From assembly GCA_964538515.1 (NCBI GenBank), contig CAZIEW010000055.1, positions 1-39,010 on the forward strand: a stretch of DNA of 39,010 bases, written 5' to 3'. Made by a program: the position numbers and the translations under genes. The notes under the pieces are model-generated. The model was not told the DNA's origin. It saw nothing but the letters and a program-made list of their open reading frames with translations, and did not search any database. The DNA is from CALBZH01 sp964538515 (GTDB lineage Bacteria > Desulfobacterota > Syntrophobacteria > Syntrophobacterales > Syntrophobacteraceae). This document shows, in pieces, positions 26,001 to 33,132 of the stretch. How positions within the stretch are numbered: the stretch's first letter is position 1; each line of letters begins with the position of its first letter.

Positions 26001-28837
26001 TGGTCCGGACTGCTCGAAGGATTCCATTCGAGGAGCCGCTTGTGCGTGATCAGCATCCGAACGAGTGTGCGGGCGATCGCATCCAGACTGAAAAAGGCTT
26101 CATAAGGCAGGCAGGCAAACGCAAACGCCGCCTGGGCGAAGTGGCTGCCCGCTGAGCGCATGGCCGCGGACAAGTGCTGTCGAAGTGTCATGTCGTCCGG
26201 TTTGCGGATCAGGTTCTGGAACGTGGCAACCAGGGATGGCAGCAGGAAGATCGCGACCACGGCCAGGGTCCAGAACCGGGGTGCCGGCAGCACCGTCCAG
26301 CCGAGCAGCAACAGGAGGGTCAAGGCGGCGGGCGTGAGGCTGCGCCGAAGGTTGTCGAGGATCTTCCACCGGGAAAGCATCGAGAGCGGGTTCTTCTCGA
26401 ACCGCCCTTCGGAACCGGGGACGCCCGACATTGCCCACTGCGCAACCTGCCAATCCCCGCGTATCCAGCGATGTCGGCGATTCACATCGGCACTGTATTG
26501 AGAGGGGTATTCCTCGTAGAGCAGCACATCGCTCAAGAGACCTGACCGAGCGTAGCACCCCTCCACAAGATCGTGGCTGAGAATGCGATTGTCCGGGAAA
26601 CGCCCGCTCAAGGCCCGCTCAAACACATCGACGTCATAGATGCCCTTGCCGATGAACGAGCCTTCGCCAAACAGGTCCTGGTAGACATCCGAGACAGCGC
26701 GCGTGTACGGATCGATGCCCGGCTCACTTCCCCAAAGTTTCGCATACCGGGACCGGTTCGTGCCCGGGAGGCTCACGGCCACCCGAGGCTGAAGGATGCC
26801 ATACCCGTCGCCGACACGCTGCTTGTCCTCGTCGAACCGTGCGCGATTGAGCGGGTGCGCCATGGCCGCCACGAACCGGCGGGCCGAATCGCGCGGAAGC
26901 TGCGTGTCGGTGTCCAGGGTGATCACATACTTCACGTCCGACAGGACATCCACGTCACCGACGATGCGCGCGAACCGGTGTCTCGATCCCCCACGCAAGA
27001 GGGAATTCAGCTCATCGAGCTTCCCTCGCTTGCGCTCGTATCCCATCCACTGTTGCTCCCCGGGATTCCATCGACGGGGGCGGTGAAAGAGAAAGAAGGC
27101 ATCCCCGGTTGCACCGCCATACTTTTCGTTCAGCTCCTCGATTCGCTTACCGGCCGCATGCAACAGCGGTTCGTCCTCGGGAAGCGTTTCCTCCATGGCG
27201 TCCCGAAAGTCCGTGAGCAAACCGAAATGCAGGTTTGCGTCCCGGTTGGCCAGGAACCGGACTTCAAGGGCCTCCGTGAGGTCCTCGATGTTCTGAGCGC
27301 TCGTGAGCATGGTCGGGATGACGGCCAGGGTGCGTGATTCGGGGGGAATGCCCGTAGAGAAATCCATGCGCGGCAGGGGACTGGGGGTAGCGAGCAGGGA
27401 CGCTGCCCAATTCACGAGCGCAACCGCAAGATGGCTTGCGCTCAACGCCGAGACCACCCCAACCAGAGCCAGCGTCCAGCCCTGCAGTCCTCCCGCAAGC
27501 CCTTTCGCCAGACACCCCCAGGTGATGGCCGCTGTGAGGAGCAGGATCATGCCAAGATAGCAGGCGAGCGGAAACCGCCTGGCCGCCTCCCTGAGAGCGT
27601 CAGCGGGAGACCGGCGTACCTCCGACAGCTTTTCAAGGCGCTCCAATCCCTCGTCGATCAGGTAGAAGCCGACGTGAGCCGTCCGATCATCCACGCCGTT
27701 CGCGGCTGCTCCTTCGTGTGCCAGTTGGAGGGCTTTCCGTGCGACCTCTGTCTCGGAGAGCGGGCTCTTCTTCGCACGCTTCTCCACGGCATGACGGTAT
27801 CGATCCCGCGTGGGAAAATCCATGGCTCCATAAACGCCCCCGGGATCCTGGCACAAGGTCTGCTCGACAGTGCTCATCGACTCAACAAAGGTGCGCCAGT
27901 CCGCTGCCCCGAGAGATCGCAGACTGCCGATGCTGTTGCTAATGGAGACCTGATCCGCAGCTTGCTGCTGGTTCTCGGACTGCACCAACTGATCGATGGT
28001 CTGGCCGGATTCGGAAAGCCGCTGCTCGATCCAGGTGAGGGGCAGCGCGAGGGCGGAGCTCTGCCCTTGCAGCCGGCGTGCAAATTCGGCGACAAAGGAG
28101 CTCACCATCGGCGGGTTGGACCGCGCCATGTCCGCGATCACCAAGATCAGGCTCTTGGGGTCTTTCTCGGCGGTCTCCGTCATCTGATCCGCCCAATGGT
28201 CGGCTCGATTGCGGTCGATCCTGTCCCTGGCGATCCGTGCCCCGACGCGACGCAGGTTTTCGATCAGCGCCAGGCGCAGCATGATGGGGATCGCCCACAG
28301 CTCGCCCAGCGTGAGGTCCGTCAACGTTTGGTAGGCGGCCACGAAGCCGGCGAGGCTTTCGGGGTCGAGTCGCCCGTCGCTGTGAGAGATGGTTTCCAGC
28401 GCGATGTCGTAGACGCGGGGAAGCCCGGCCGACGGCCCGCTCTGCAAACGTGGCAGCTCACGACTGTAGCCCTTGGGCAAGTGCCGCCTGGCGGTGCGTA
28501 TCTGCTCTTCGATCAAATAGAAGTTGTCGAGCAGCCATTCCCCCGCCGGCGCAATTCGGCGGTTTGCCTTCACCGCATCCGTCAACAGATCGCAGGCATC
28601 CGTCAGTGCGGCCTCATTGTCCGCCAGTCGAGGCAGAAGGCGGTCTGGTGTAAGCTCGGCACGCAGCTCATGCGAGCCCGCCAAGATTTTGCCGTACTGC
28701 TTCATCTGGTCGCTGCTGAGCAGCTCCGATCGAAGGGGCAGCTCGTCGCCACCAACCTTCCGTGCCTTGGCGGTTCCTTTGAGATGCTCCTTCAACTGAC
28801 GCAGCGTTGATAGGACTGTCTCGCCTCTTACCCGCAT
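20066..28837 (-). CDS. ndvB: Cyclic beta-1,2-glucan synthase (GT84-glycoamylase-like-GH94)
   Basis: I place the start at the ATG at 28837 (2,923 residues; the family is about 2,800-2,900). A GTG at 29074 is in frame but lies inside the cold-shock gene's terminator hairpin. An N-terminal helical part (about 1-400) precedes membrane helices (about 405-455), the GT84 glycosyltransferase (about 490-830) with VIPTMLTS, DTDTQLPRD near 639 and RRHRWIRGDWQ near 785, further membrane helices to about 1000, and a glycoamylase-like cyclisation domain (about 1330-1535; GFLYDKGRHLLAIGY). The C-terminal half has beta-sandwich and GH94 phosphorylase domains with SGDWNDGMDQVG near 2585. The enzyme polymerises UDP-glucose, fixes chain length and cyclises the product, which goes to the periplasm for osmotic adaptation or surface interactions. 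No ndvA-type exporter is adjacent. Confidence 0.93.
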   Translation of the reverse strand: MRVRGETVLSTLRQLKEHLKGTAKARKVGGDELPLRSELLSSDQMKQYGKILAGSHELRAELTPDRLLPRLADNEAALTDACDLLTDAVKANRRIAPAGEWLLDNFYLIEEQIRTARRHLPKGYSRELPRLQSGPSAGLPRVYDIALETISHSDGRLDPESLAGFVAAYQTLTDLTLGELWAIPIMLRLALIENLRRVGARIARDRIDRNRADHWADQMTETAEKDPKSLILVIADMARSNPPMVSSFVAEFARRLQGQSSALALPLTWIEQRLSESGQTIDQLVQSENQQQAADQVSISNSIGSLRSLGAADWRTFVESMSTVEQTLCQDPGGVYGAMDFPTRDRYRHAVEKRAKKSPLSETEVARKALQLAHEGAAANGVDDRTAHVGFYLIDEGLERLEKLSEVRRSPADALREAARRFPLACYLGMILLLTAAITWGCLAKGLAGGLQGWTLALVGVVSALSASHLAVALVNWAASLLATPSPLPRMDFSTGIPPESRTLAVIPTMLTSAQNIEDLTEALEVRFLANRDANLHFGLLTDFRDAMEETLPEDEPLLHAAGKRIEELNEKYGGATGDAFFLFHRPRRWNPGEQQWMGYERKRGKLDELNSLLRGGSRHRFARIVGDVDVLSDVKYVITLDTDTQLPRDSARRFVAAMAHPLNRARFDEDKQRVGDGYGILQPRVAVSLPGTNRSRYAKLWGSEPGIDPYTRAVSDVYQDLFGEGSFIGKGIYDVDVFERALSGRFPDNRILSHDLVEGCYARSGLLSDVLLYEEYPSQYSADVNRRHRWIRGDWQVAQWAMSGVPGSEGRFEKNPLSMLSRWKILDNLRRSLTPAALTLLLLLGWTVLPAPRFWTLAVVAIFLLPSLVATFQNLIRKPDDMTLRQHLSAAMRSAGSHFAQAAFAFACLPYEAFFSLDAIARTLVRMLITHKRLLEWNPSSSPDHTNRSDLVASFLSMWSAPATALVAGGTLALWKPAALAVAGPILALWLASPIIAWWTSLPLDRSKVALKSEQTRFLRKIARKTWAFFETFVGPNDHWLPPDNFQEHPVAGVAHRTSPTNMGLSLLANLAAYDFGYISTGRLVERTANALSTMETLERYRGHFYNWYDTESLKPLLPIYISSVDSGNLAGHLLTLRPGLLALPDQKILGPRLLEGLDDALRLLVDQVGENGPASLSQFQSDLSLAIDSPPATLAAARLCLEGLTASAAEVVGAMHSGPESDSMQWAQALARQCRDGLDELTLLAPWTALGFSGSHLPGFEVLDEIPTLRTVADLARYLAVIEHQPGLDASDEERAQLRELQALILEANRRAAARLAEIEHLAVLAGGISRMEYGFLYDKGRHLLAIGYNLDEHRRDSSYYDLLASEARFASFVAIAQGELPQESWFSLGRRLTTVGGDPILLSWSGSMFEYLMPLLVMPTYENTLLDQTCKAAVSRQIDYGRKRGVPWGISESGYNAIDVHLSYQYRPFGVPGLGLKRGLAEDLVVAPYASVLALMVAPQEACLNLEKLAAEGFEGRFGFYEAIDYTPSRLPRGQSNAVVRSFMAHHLGMSLLSLAYLVLDRPMQKRFESDPLFQATTLLLQERIPKATALTSRTVETLDVRTTKDGLETSVRLFKSPGTMIPEVQLLSNGRYHVMITNAGGGYSRWKDIAVTRWREDTTRDNRGSFCYLRDVTSGEVWSTAHQPTLKPSKSYEAIFSEGRAEFRRRDHDIDTHTEITVSPEDDIELHRVTLTNRGRTPREIEVTSYAEVVLTASAADALHPAFSNLFVQTEILRERQAILCTRRPRSEGEEPPWMFHLMAVHGAESGEASYETDRMRFVGRGRTVADPAAMTGPTGSASLLSNSQGSVLDPIVAVRHRIVLHPRKSAKINIVTGVGETRTGALSLVEKYQDRRLADRVFDLAWTHSQVLLRQINATEADAQLYCRMASSLLYANASLRADPSVLVKNHRGQSGLWGYSVSGDLPIVLLQIADAANIELVRQLVQAHAYWRLKGLAVDLVIWNEDRAGYRQLLHDQIMGLIAAGVEAHVTERPGGIFVRPADQISEEDRTLFLTVARAVLTDSRGALEDQIARRSPVEGVVPLLKTVQAPRVETAETPVMPRSDLRFYNGVGGFTPDGREYIITTTHDQLTPAPWVNVLANPRFGTVVSESGSAYTWCENAHELRLTPWENDPVSDSSGEAFYIRDEESGHVWSPMPLPCRGATPYVCRHGFGYSVFEHAEDGIHSEVWVYVALDAPIKFTVLKVRNSSGRPRRLAATGYVEWVLGDLRPKSVMHLVTEVDPKSGAILVQNPYSTEFPGRVGFFNVDAPIRTVSTDRTEFLGRNGTPEHPAAMTRSKLSGRVGAAFDPCGAIQAPFDLSDGQEREIVFTLGMGGDAGEAESLLNRFQGPAAARSALDTVWQYWSHTLGAVQVETPDPSLDVLANGWLLYQVLACRLWARSGSYQSGGAFGFRDQLQDVMALIHVQPHLVREHLLRCASRQFEEGDVQHWWHPPLGRGVRTHCSDDYLWLPLATCRYVTSTGDTGVLDETVPFITGRPIGPDEDSYYDLPGRSGEMASLYEHCVRAILKGLTSGEHGLPLMGSGDWNDGMDQVGIQGKGESVWLGFFLYEVLTRFAEVARMRGDVPFAERCRSEAARLRENLEAHGWDGEWYRRAYFDDGSPLGSAENKECRIDSISQSWSVLSGAGDAEHVRAAMESVDAHLVSREHGLVQLLDPPFDTSDLNPGYIKGYVPGVRENGGQYTHAAIWAVMAFARLGDRRRAWELFSMINPVNHARSREETGIYKVEPYVVAADVYAVPPHTGRGGWTWYTGSAAWMARLILESLLGLRLEVDRLRFTPCLPVDWKGFTMHYRYRETVYHIAVLQIPAGDDAMRVSMDGVDQPDKTIPLVDDHQEHWAEVGVVATRRDLTRGTAARGLRES

Positions 28838-29049
28838 ATTTGATATCGCTTTCTGCCGGATGAGCAGTTGCCAGCACCAGAGAGGGTCTGTTTCTTGGGG
28901 ATCGTCGTTCGTCCCACGGTCGATAATAGGGTCCGGCAGCAGTTGGAAGGGCGTGCGACTCTTTCGTGGACCTGAAAGATTATGAATCGGTCCGGAAGAA
29001 GAGGGTGTGGCTCGAAATGGGTACCAGGGTGTAGGTTTATCTGTTGGAA

Positions 29050-29080
29050 CAAAAAAGCCGGAGCTTTTTATCACTCCGGC
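29050..29080 (-). terminator. Rho-independent terminator of the cold-shock gene
   Basis: On the minus strand GCCGGAG pairs perfectly with CTCCGGC around a ten-base loop and is followed by six T (29051-29056 as A on the plus strand). It lies 36 bases after the cold-shock stop. It also rules out the GTG at 29074 as start of the glucan synthase gene. Confidence 0.9.
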
Positions 29081-29116
29081 CGACGTTCATCTTCAGTGCA
29101 TCGGGTAAAGCTTTGA

Positions 29117-29317
29117 CTAGAGCTTTCTCACATTGGTTGCCTGTGGGCCTTTAGCACCAGTTTCTTCTGTAAAACTAACTCGCTCACCCTCATTCAGGGA
29201 TTTGAATCCTTCGCCTTGGATGGCCGAATGATGTACAAATACATCGTGACCACTATCGGTTTGGATAAAGCCATACCCCTTGCTGTCATTAAACCATTTT
29301 ACTTGACCTTCCGCCAT
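29117..29317 (-). CDS. csp: Cold-shock protein (CspA family)
   Basis: The 66-residue product has the normal length for the family and both RNA-binding motifs: RNP1 KGYGFI (13-18) and RNP2 DVFVHH (25-30), plus the starting MAEGQVKWFN. It binds single-stranded RNA or DNA as a chaperone in the cytoplasm. AAAGGA precedes the ATG at 29317. It has its own terminator at 29050-29080 and an AT-rich 5' side of 269 bases, which would leave room for the long leader typical of cold-inducible csp messages; the promoter itself is not clear. Whether it is cold-induced or constitutive is not decidable here. Confidence 0.97.
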   Translation of the reverse strand: MAEGQVKWFNDSKGYGFIQTDSGHDVFVHHSAIQGEGFKSLNEGERVSFTEETGAKGPQATNVRKL

Positions 29318-29586
29318 TTTCTTGATCCTTTTCTAGAATTTGTATTGTTTGCCACTGCTTTTTTGGTGCGGTACTTGGAGTTACCTTGAAACCGGATCAT
29401 CGTCTTGGCGAAAGATCGATTCCCTGTATACTCAAAATATCGTACTCAACCAGCATTCAAACACTATAAACTTTAAACTGAGAAAGACAAGACAAAACTC
29501 GATGCGCCGGCCATTATTATTAGCAATATGCTGATATCTATGATTAAAATAAATCCAAAACACGGCGCAGTCACGCCGCTGGTGAA
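29318..29586. other. AT-rich leader region of the cold-shock gene
   Basis: These 269 bases lie between the end of the AAA+ ATPase gene and the cold-shock start, both on the minus strand. Apart from the probable terminator at 29545-29580 and the csp ribosome site, no feature is certain. The high A+T content around 29425-29545 would suit a promoter and long cold-shock leader; no promoter with good spacing was found. Confidence 0.5.
29545..29580 (-). terminator. Probable terminator of the AAA+ ATPase gene
   Basis: Just after the ATPase stop, minus-strand CGGCG (complement of 29574-29578) and CGCCG (of 29563-29567) form a five-base stem with a six-base loop, followed by the T-rich TGTTTTGGATTTATTTTAAT. 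The stem is short, so efficiency is uncertain. Confidence 0.5.
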
Positions 29587-30669
29587 TCAAACCCGTGAGT
29601 AGATCTTCACATCTTTTTCAAACTCTTCGATTACCTGATCGCTCATAGAGGGGCTCACTTTGGGTTTGATTCGAAGGAATGCATCGGCTGTCACCCGGTA
29701 GTCCTTTCCATCGGCATGCTCCTGCTCGAATGCAAATTGAGCCACTTCCTGAAATAAATACTGGATATCCGCAGGAGTGAACCCCGTGGTCATTTGGACA
29801 ATCTCATCGAGATTGATTTCTCCGGTATTGAGCTTGCTCAGGTAGTGCTCGACTATGGTCGTCCTGCCCTCCCGATCCAATCCCCCAACGGGTATGATGC
29901 AGTCAAACCTGCCCGGACGCAGTATCGCCGCATCGAGCTGTCGAATGTAATTGGTGGCGCAAATGAGGAGGATCTTGTTTTCCTGGTTCTTGAGCAGGGG
30001 AATCTGCTTCAGCAGCTCATTCGTGATGGACTTGTCGATGCGGTCGGCCGTATCTCGACTGCCCGCGATCTCGTCGAACTCGTCGATGAAGAGAACCACT
30101 TCGTCCATGGTCCTTGTGGCTTCCATCAGTGCGCGAAGATTTGCCCCAATCTTCTCAACACCGTCGGCCATGAGCATGCTGGGTACGATCTCGATGTACC
30201 ACCAGGACAAAATGCCGGCGATGGCCTTTGCGAAATGAGTCTTACCGGTCCCTGGTGGACCAAAGAACATGATTGCCTTAGGGGGAACGACCCCATGCTT
30301 TCTTGAAAGGGCTTCCTCCATCAGGGGAAGAATGATTCTGCGCTGAACAAGCTGCTTGGGAGGCTGGGAATCAGAAATGGTATCCCATGTTTCTTTCCTG
30401 ATGGCCTGTGCTCCCAATTCATTCAGCCTGTCTCTCTGTTTGTACGACGCGTATTCGCTTGGAGCCTGCTCCATGTTCTCCAGGAAATCAATGCAAGCGG
30501 TCCTCAGCCCGATATCTCGGCCGACCTTTTCGGAGAGAAGCCATTTGTGCTGCATGATTTTGGACCACAAATCAGCCGCCTCCTCAGGTTTGTATTCTGA
30601 TCCGCTGAGCTCAAAGATTCTAGTTGTGCACTCCTCTGGTGAGAGAGTTTCTTGCGTGTCAAGATCCAT
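29587..30669 (-). CDS. AAA+ ATPase with unrecognised N-terminal domain
   Basis: The ATG at 30669, behind AGGAG, gives 360 residues. The AAA+ module (about 130-345) shows Walker A GPPGTGKT (137-144), Walker B LFIDE (193-197), sensor-1 N240 in ICATN and the arginine-finger region RPGRFD (251-256), as in classical AAA proteins such as FtsH, p97 or katanin. The first 125 residues form a helical domain with RDIGLRTACIDFLE near 51-64 that I cannot assign. There is no protease domain and no membrane segment, so it is likely a hexameric remodelling ATPase acting on proteins or RNPs in the cytoplasm. It sits between cold-shock and RRM genes, but partners are unknown. A probable terminator follows the stop. 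Confidence 0.85.
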   Translation of the reverse strand: MDLDTQETLSPEECTTRIFELSGSEYKPEEAADLWSKIMQHKWLLSEKVGRDIGLRTACIDFLENMEQAPSEYASYKQRDRLNELGAQAIRKETWDTISDSQPPKQLVQRRIILPLMEEALSRKHGVVPPKAIMFFGPPGTGKTHFAKAIAGILSWWYIEIVPSMLMADGVEKIGANLRALMEATRTMDEVVLFIDEFDEIAGSRDTADRIDKSITNELLKQIPLLKNQENKILLICATNYIRQLDAAILRPGRFDCIIPVGGLDREGRTTIVEHYLSKLNTGEINLDEIVQMTTGFTPADIQYLFQEVAQFAFEQEHADGKDYRVTADAFLRIKPKVSPSMSDQVIEEFEKDVKIYSRV

Positions 30670-31254
30670 AAAATAACGCTCCTGTTAGGATTTCAGCTCT
30701 CCCTGATTGCGGATCACGGAATGGGGACGCGGGTGCTCGGGTACTCGGGTACTCGTTATCCTGGTCTTCTGCAGTGCTGGCTTGCGGGTCCTTCGCAATG
30801 GAAATGCAAAAAGTCGTTCCGTCTTCAGCACATGATTCGACTCATGCCCTGCCCCTTGTCGGTCTAAAGCCTCCTTCACGATGCCTGATCCCAAGCCGGG
30901 CCCACATTTCTCTTCGAAGACTGTTCGCTTGTTGTCAGATGGTCTTTGCGCGTCGGCACCTAATATTAGAATAACACACAAAAATTAGGATTTCTGATTT
31001 ATTTTCCGAATGGTCAATTACTCGTTGATTATGATATATTGACAACTGATTTTTATATGGTAGACTAATCCAATCTATTAAGAACAGATATAAAAGCAGT
31101 CGTGCCATGGATTTCTGCAAACAAGACGTGAAGCTTGATTCTGCGATATGAGTCTCTTCGGCTCTCCGAAAGAGAGGGAGCCGTCGCGCTATGTTCTGCG
31201 TTGAATTCAATTGACGCTATGGTGTGGATCGCTGCCTCACAGAAAGGATCTTTG
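30670..31254. other. Intergenic region with AT-rich promoter segment
   Basis: These 585 bases lie between divergent genes (AAA+ ATPase and RRM protein). 30731-30754 has three tandem copies of an octamer (GGGTGCTC, GGGTACTC, GGGTACTC). From about 30960 to 31085 the sequence becomes strongly AT-rich and holds the promoter at 31039-31066. A minus-strand frame (30685-30981) ends oddly like a kinase G-box but lacks a start signal, and I do not accept it as a gene. Confidence 0.6.
31039..31066 (+). promoter_or_regulatory. Sigma-70-type promoter for the RRM gene
   Basis: A perfect -35 box TTGACA (31039-31044) and TAGACT (31061-31066; four of six) are 16 bases apart in AT-rich DNA. Transcription would start near 31073, leaving a leader of about 180 bases ahead of the ATG at 31255, long enough for RNA-level control. 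Confidence 0.6.
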
Positions 31255-31530
31255 ATGAACATATACGTTGGGAATTTGTCTTTTAAGACGACAGAAAAAG
31301 GTCTTCTGGAAATCTTTCAAAGATTTGGATTGGTTACTTCAGCCAAGATCATGATGGACGGCTACACCGGAAAATCAAAGGGATTCGGGTTCGTTGAAAT
31401 GCCGGAAATGGCCGAGGGCAAAGCAGCGATTGCGGGGATGAATGGAAAGGAGCTTGACCTGAGCCCGTTAATCGTCAAGGAGGCAAAACCCCGAGTAGTC
31501 CCTTCGAGCAATCGTTCTCGTCTCCATTAG
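31255..31530 (+). CDS. RNA-binding protein with one RRM domain
   Basis: The ATG at 31255 follows AGAAAGGA; an upstream in-frame ATG at 31135 has no such site. The 91-residue product is a single RNA-recognition motif: RNP2 IYVGNL (3-8) and RNP1 KGFGFVEM (about 42-49), followed by a short basic tail ending SSNRSRLH. Such small single-RRM proteins occur in cyanobacteria and Desulfobacterota; several cyanobacterial ones are induced by cold. It binds single-stranded RNA in the cytoplasm. It shares the neighbourhood with a cold-shock protein. The coding region is AT-richer than most of the window. Confidence 0.93.
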   Translation: MNIYVGNLSFKTTEKGLLEIFQRFGLVTSAKIMMDGYTGKSKGFGFVEMPEMAEGKAAIAGMNGKELDLSPLIVKEAKPRVVPSSNRSRLH

Positions 31531-31719
31531 CGAAAAGGCTGGGACCGTCGGCGTTCGACCGTTGGACTCGGGCCATGGCGATGACGCCACGCCATTGACA
31601 GCTCATGCTGCAATCATTAAGCAGATAGACAGTCCGGGGAGGGTTGGAGAGGCGCCGCGGCATTGCTTCGGCCGATTCCCTGGCTAGCAGGGTATCGATC
31701 AACCAACCAGGAGGAAGCC

Positions 31720-31926
31720 ATGAAGTGTCAGGATTGCTTGTACTGGCAGATAAGCGATCGACAGAGGGATGAAGGGGCCTGTCGGCGTTACGCACCAAAA
31801 CCGGCTCATGTTGCGGGCGATGGGTCGGAAGGTGAACTGCAGAACGTTGCATGGCCACGAACGAAAGCCTTTGAGTGGTGTGGGGAGTTCAAAAAAAGGA
31901 ACGGAGGCCAAGCCACCGTGTATTAG
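31720..31926 (+). CDS. Small four-cysteine protein, possible metal-binding domain
   Basis: The ATG at 31720 has a strong AGGAGGAAGCC ahead of it, and the product has 68 residues. It begins MKCQDCLYW, with C3, C6, C21 (GACRRYAPKP) and C54 (EWCGEF). The CxxC...C...C layout suggests a small zinc or iron-sulfur site. I recall similar short CxxCxxW...CRRYAPxP...WCGEF proteins in Proteobacteria, but know no function. It has no signal peptide. The next gene is on the other strand, so it is probably transcribed alone or as a tail of the RRM unit 190 bases upstream. Confidence 0.8.
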   Translation: MKCQDCLYWQISDRQRDEGACRRYAPKPAHVAGDGSEGELQNVAWPRTKAFEWCGEFKKRNGGQATVY

Positions 31927-31945
31927 AGAACCGGTCCGACACGTT

Positions 31946-31970
31946 CGGAGGCCACCCGGTGCAGCCTCCG
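31946..31970. other. Hairpin after the four-cysteine gene
   Basis: CGGAGGC (31946-31952) pairs with GCCTCCG (31964-31970) around an 11-base loop, 20 bases after the stop. There is no T-run behind it, so it may be an RNA-stability structure or a Rho-assisted end rather than an intrinsic terminator. Confidence 0.4.
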
Positions 31971-32150
31971 GAACCTCCATGTTTCATCGACCTTCCCGGC
32001 GGGGCTCAGCCTGTCGGCGGCCTTGGGAAGTGCTCCTACGGCTTTGTGCATCGCCCTCTTCACGTCCTCGACAAGCTGCTCAATTGCTCGCCATCAATCG
32101 CCTCTGTTCGAACAGAATCCCGGCCAGTCTTTCCAGTGAGCCCCGATAAG

Positions 32151-32804
32151 TCATGTGGCATACCAGAGCACCGCCAGGAAATGGCAGGCCGTTCCCGCGA
32201 TGACGAACAGGTGCCAGACGAAGTGACCGTAGCGAATTCGCTCGGCCGCGAAGAAGGCCACGCCGGCTGTGTACGCAATGCCCCCTGCCAGCAGCCAGAG
32301 AATGCCCGGCAGGGGTACCTTGGCTAAGAAGGGGCGAATGGCGATGACAATCAGCCAGCCCATTGCCAGATAGAGGCCCGTCGAAAAGCGGGGGTGACGG
32401 AGGGCTCCCGATACTTTCAATATCAGGCCGACGATCCCCATGCCCCACACCAGGCCGAACAGTGTCCAACCCCACGGCCCACGCAGAGCTCCAAGTGTAA
32501 ACGGGGTGTAGGTCCCTGCAATGAGCACGAAAATGGCTCCGTGGTCGAGCAGTCGAAACACCCGCTTTGCTCTTGTCTCGGGAAGAAGGTGATACAACGT
32601 GGATGAAACGTACATCAGAATCACCGACCCGGCAAAGATGGCGACCCCAAGGGTCTCCAACGCATCAGCCTGTTCAGACACCGAACCGAGAAGAAAGGGC
32701 GTCGCCGAAAGACCCGCGACCAGTGCTACGGCGTGGCTCATCCCGTTGGCAATTTCCTCCCCAAGCGACTGCGGCCTATCAAGGTCCATGAGCATGGCAT
32801 TCAT
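32151..32804 (-). CDS. Hemolysin III / PAQR family membrane protein
   Basis: I choose the ATG at 32804 because GGAAGGA lies nine bases ahead, giving 217 residues; ATGs at 32795 and 32789 are alternatives, and the longer frame to 32951 lacks a site. The protein has seven hydrophobic helices and the family's metal-site motifs: SSTLYHLLPE near residues 67-76, LDHGAIFVLIAGTYTPF near 86-102 and HFVWHLFVIAGTACHF near 194-209, where the histidines are the expected zinc ligands. Members are inner-membrane proteins of unclear activity; a hydrolase (ceramidase-like) function is proposed for the superfamily. The name hemolysin is historical. No partner gene is obvious. Confidence 0.92.
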   Translation of the reverse strand: MNAMLMDLDRPQSLGEEIANGMSHAVALVAGLSATPFLLGSVSEQADALETLGVAIFAGSVILMYVSSTLYHLLPETRAKRVFRLLDHGAIFVLIAGTYTPFTLGALRGPWGWTLFGLVWGMGIVGLILKVSGALRHPRFSTGLYLAMGWLIVIAIRPFLAKVPLPGILWLLAGGIAYTAGVAFFAAERIRYGHFVWHLFVIAGTACHFLAVLWYAT

Positions 32805-33132
32805 TGGGTTCGTATCCTTCCAGGGCCTGGTCTCACAGGACCGTGCACGAATCGTCATCGGGCATCCCATGCAATCGGACAGGGTCGTGTCGGACAAGAA
32901 CGTGGCACGAGATTCCGAATCGATTTCAGCGATGGTCCAGAAATTTTGCACTCACTCTCACGCGTTCCTGGATATATTGAGTTTAAGCACAGTCCGGATG
33001 AATGTCTTGAGCGCGGCGCCCCATTCATCCATGCTTCGGCAATCCGGATTGGTCAGACCTCCCGCTCTCCACTGCACTCAGAAATCGTAGCGGGAAATGG
33101 TTCATGCACAGGAAGACTCCTAAGGAGCGAAG

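Noticed and set aside
23927..26155. Long plus-strand frame opposite the glucan synthase
   Set aside because: Antisense shadow; the minus-strand protein shows continuous family motifs across the same interval.
30731..30754. Three tandem octamers as a CRISPR or satellite array
   Set aside because: The units are too short and too few, with no spacers; it is simple-sequence repetition.
30685..30981. Minus-strand frame with a GPGLGSGIVKEALDRQGAG segment resembling a kinase G-box
   Set aside because: Only about 20 residues resemble the motif, no other kinase part is nearby, and the rest of the frame is octamer repeats and low-complexity sequence. It might be a tiny remnant but cannot be supported.
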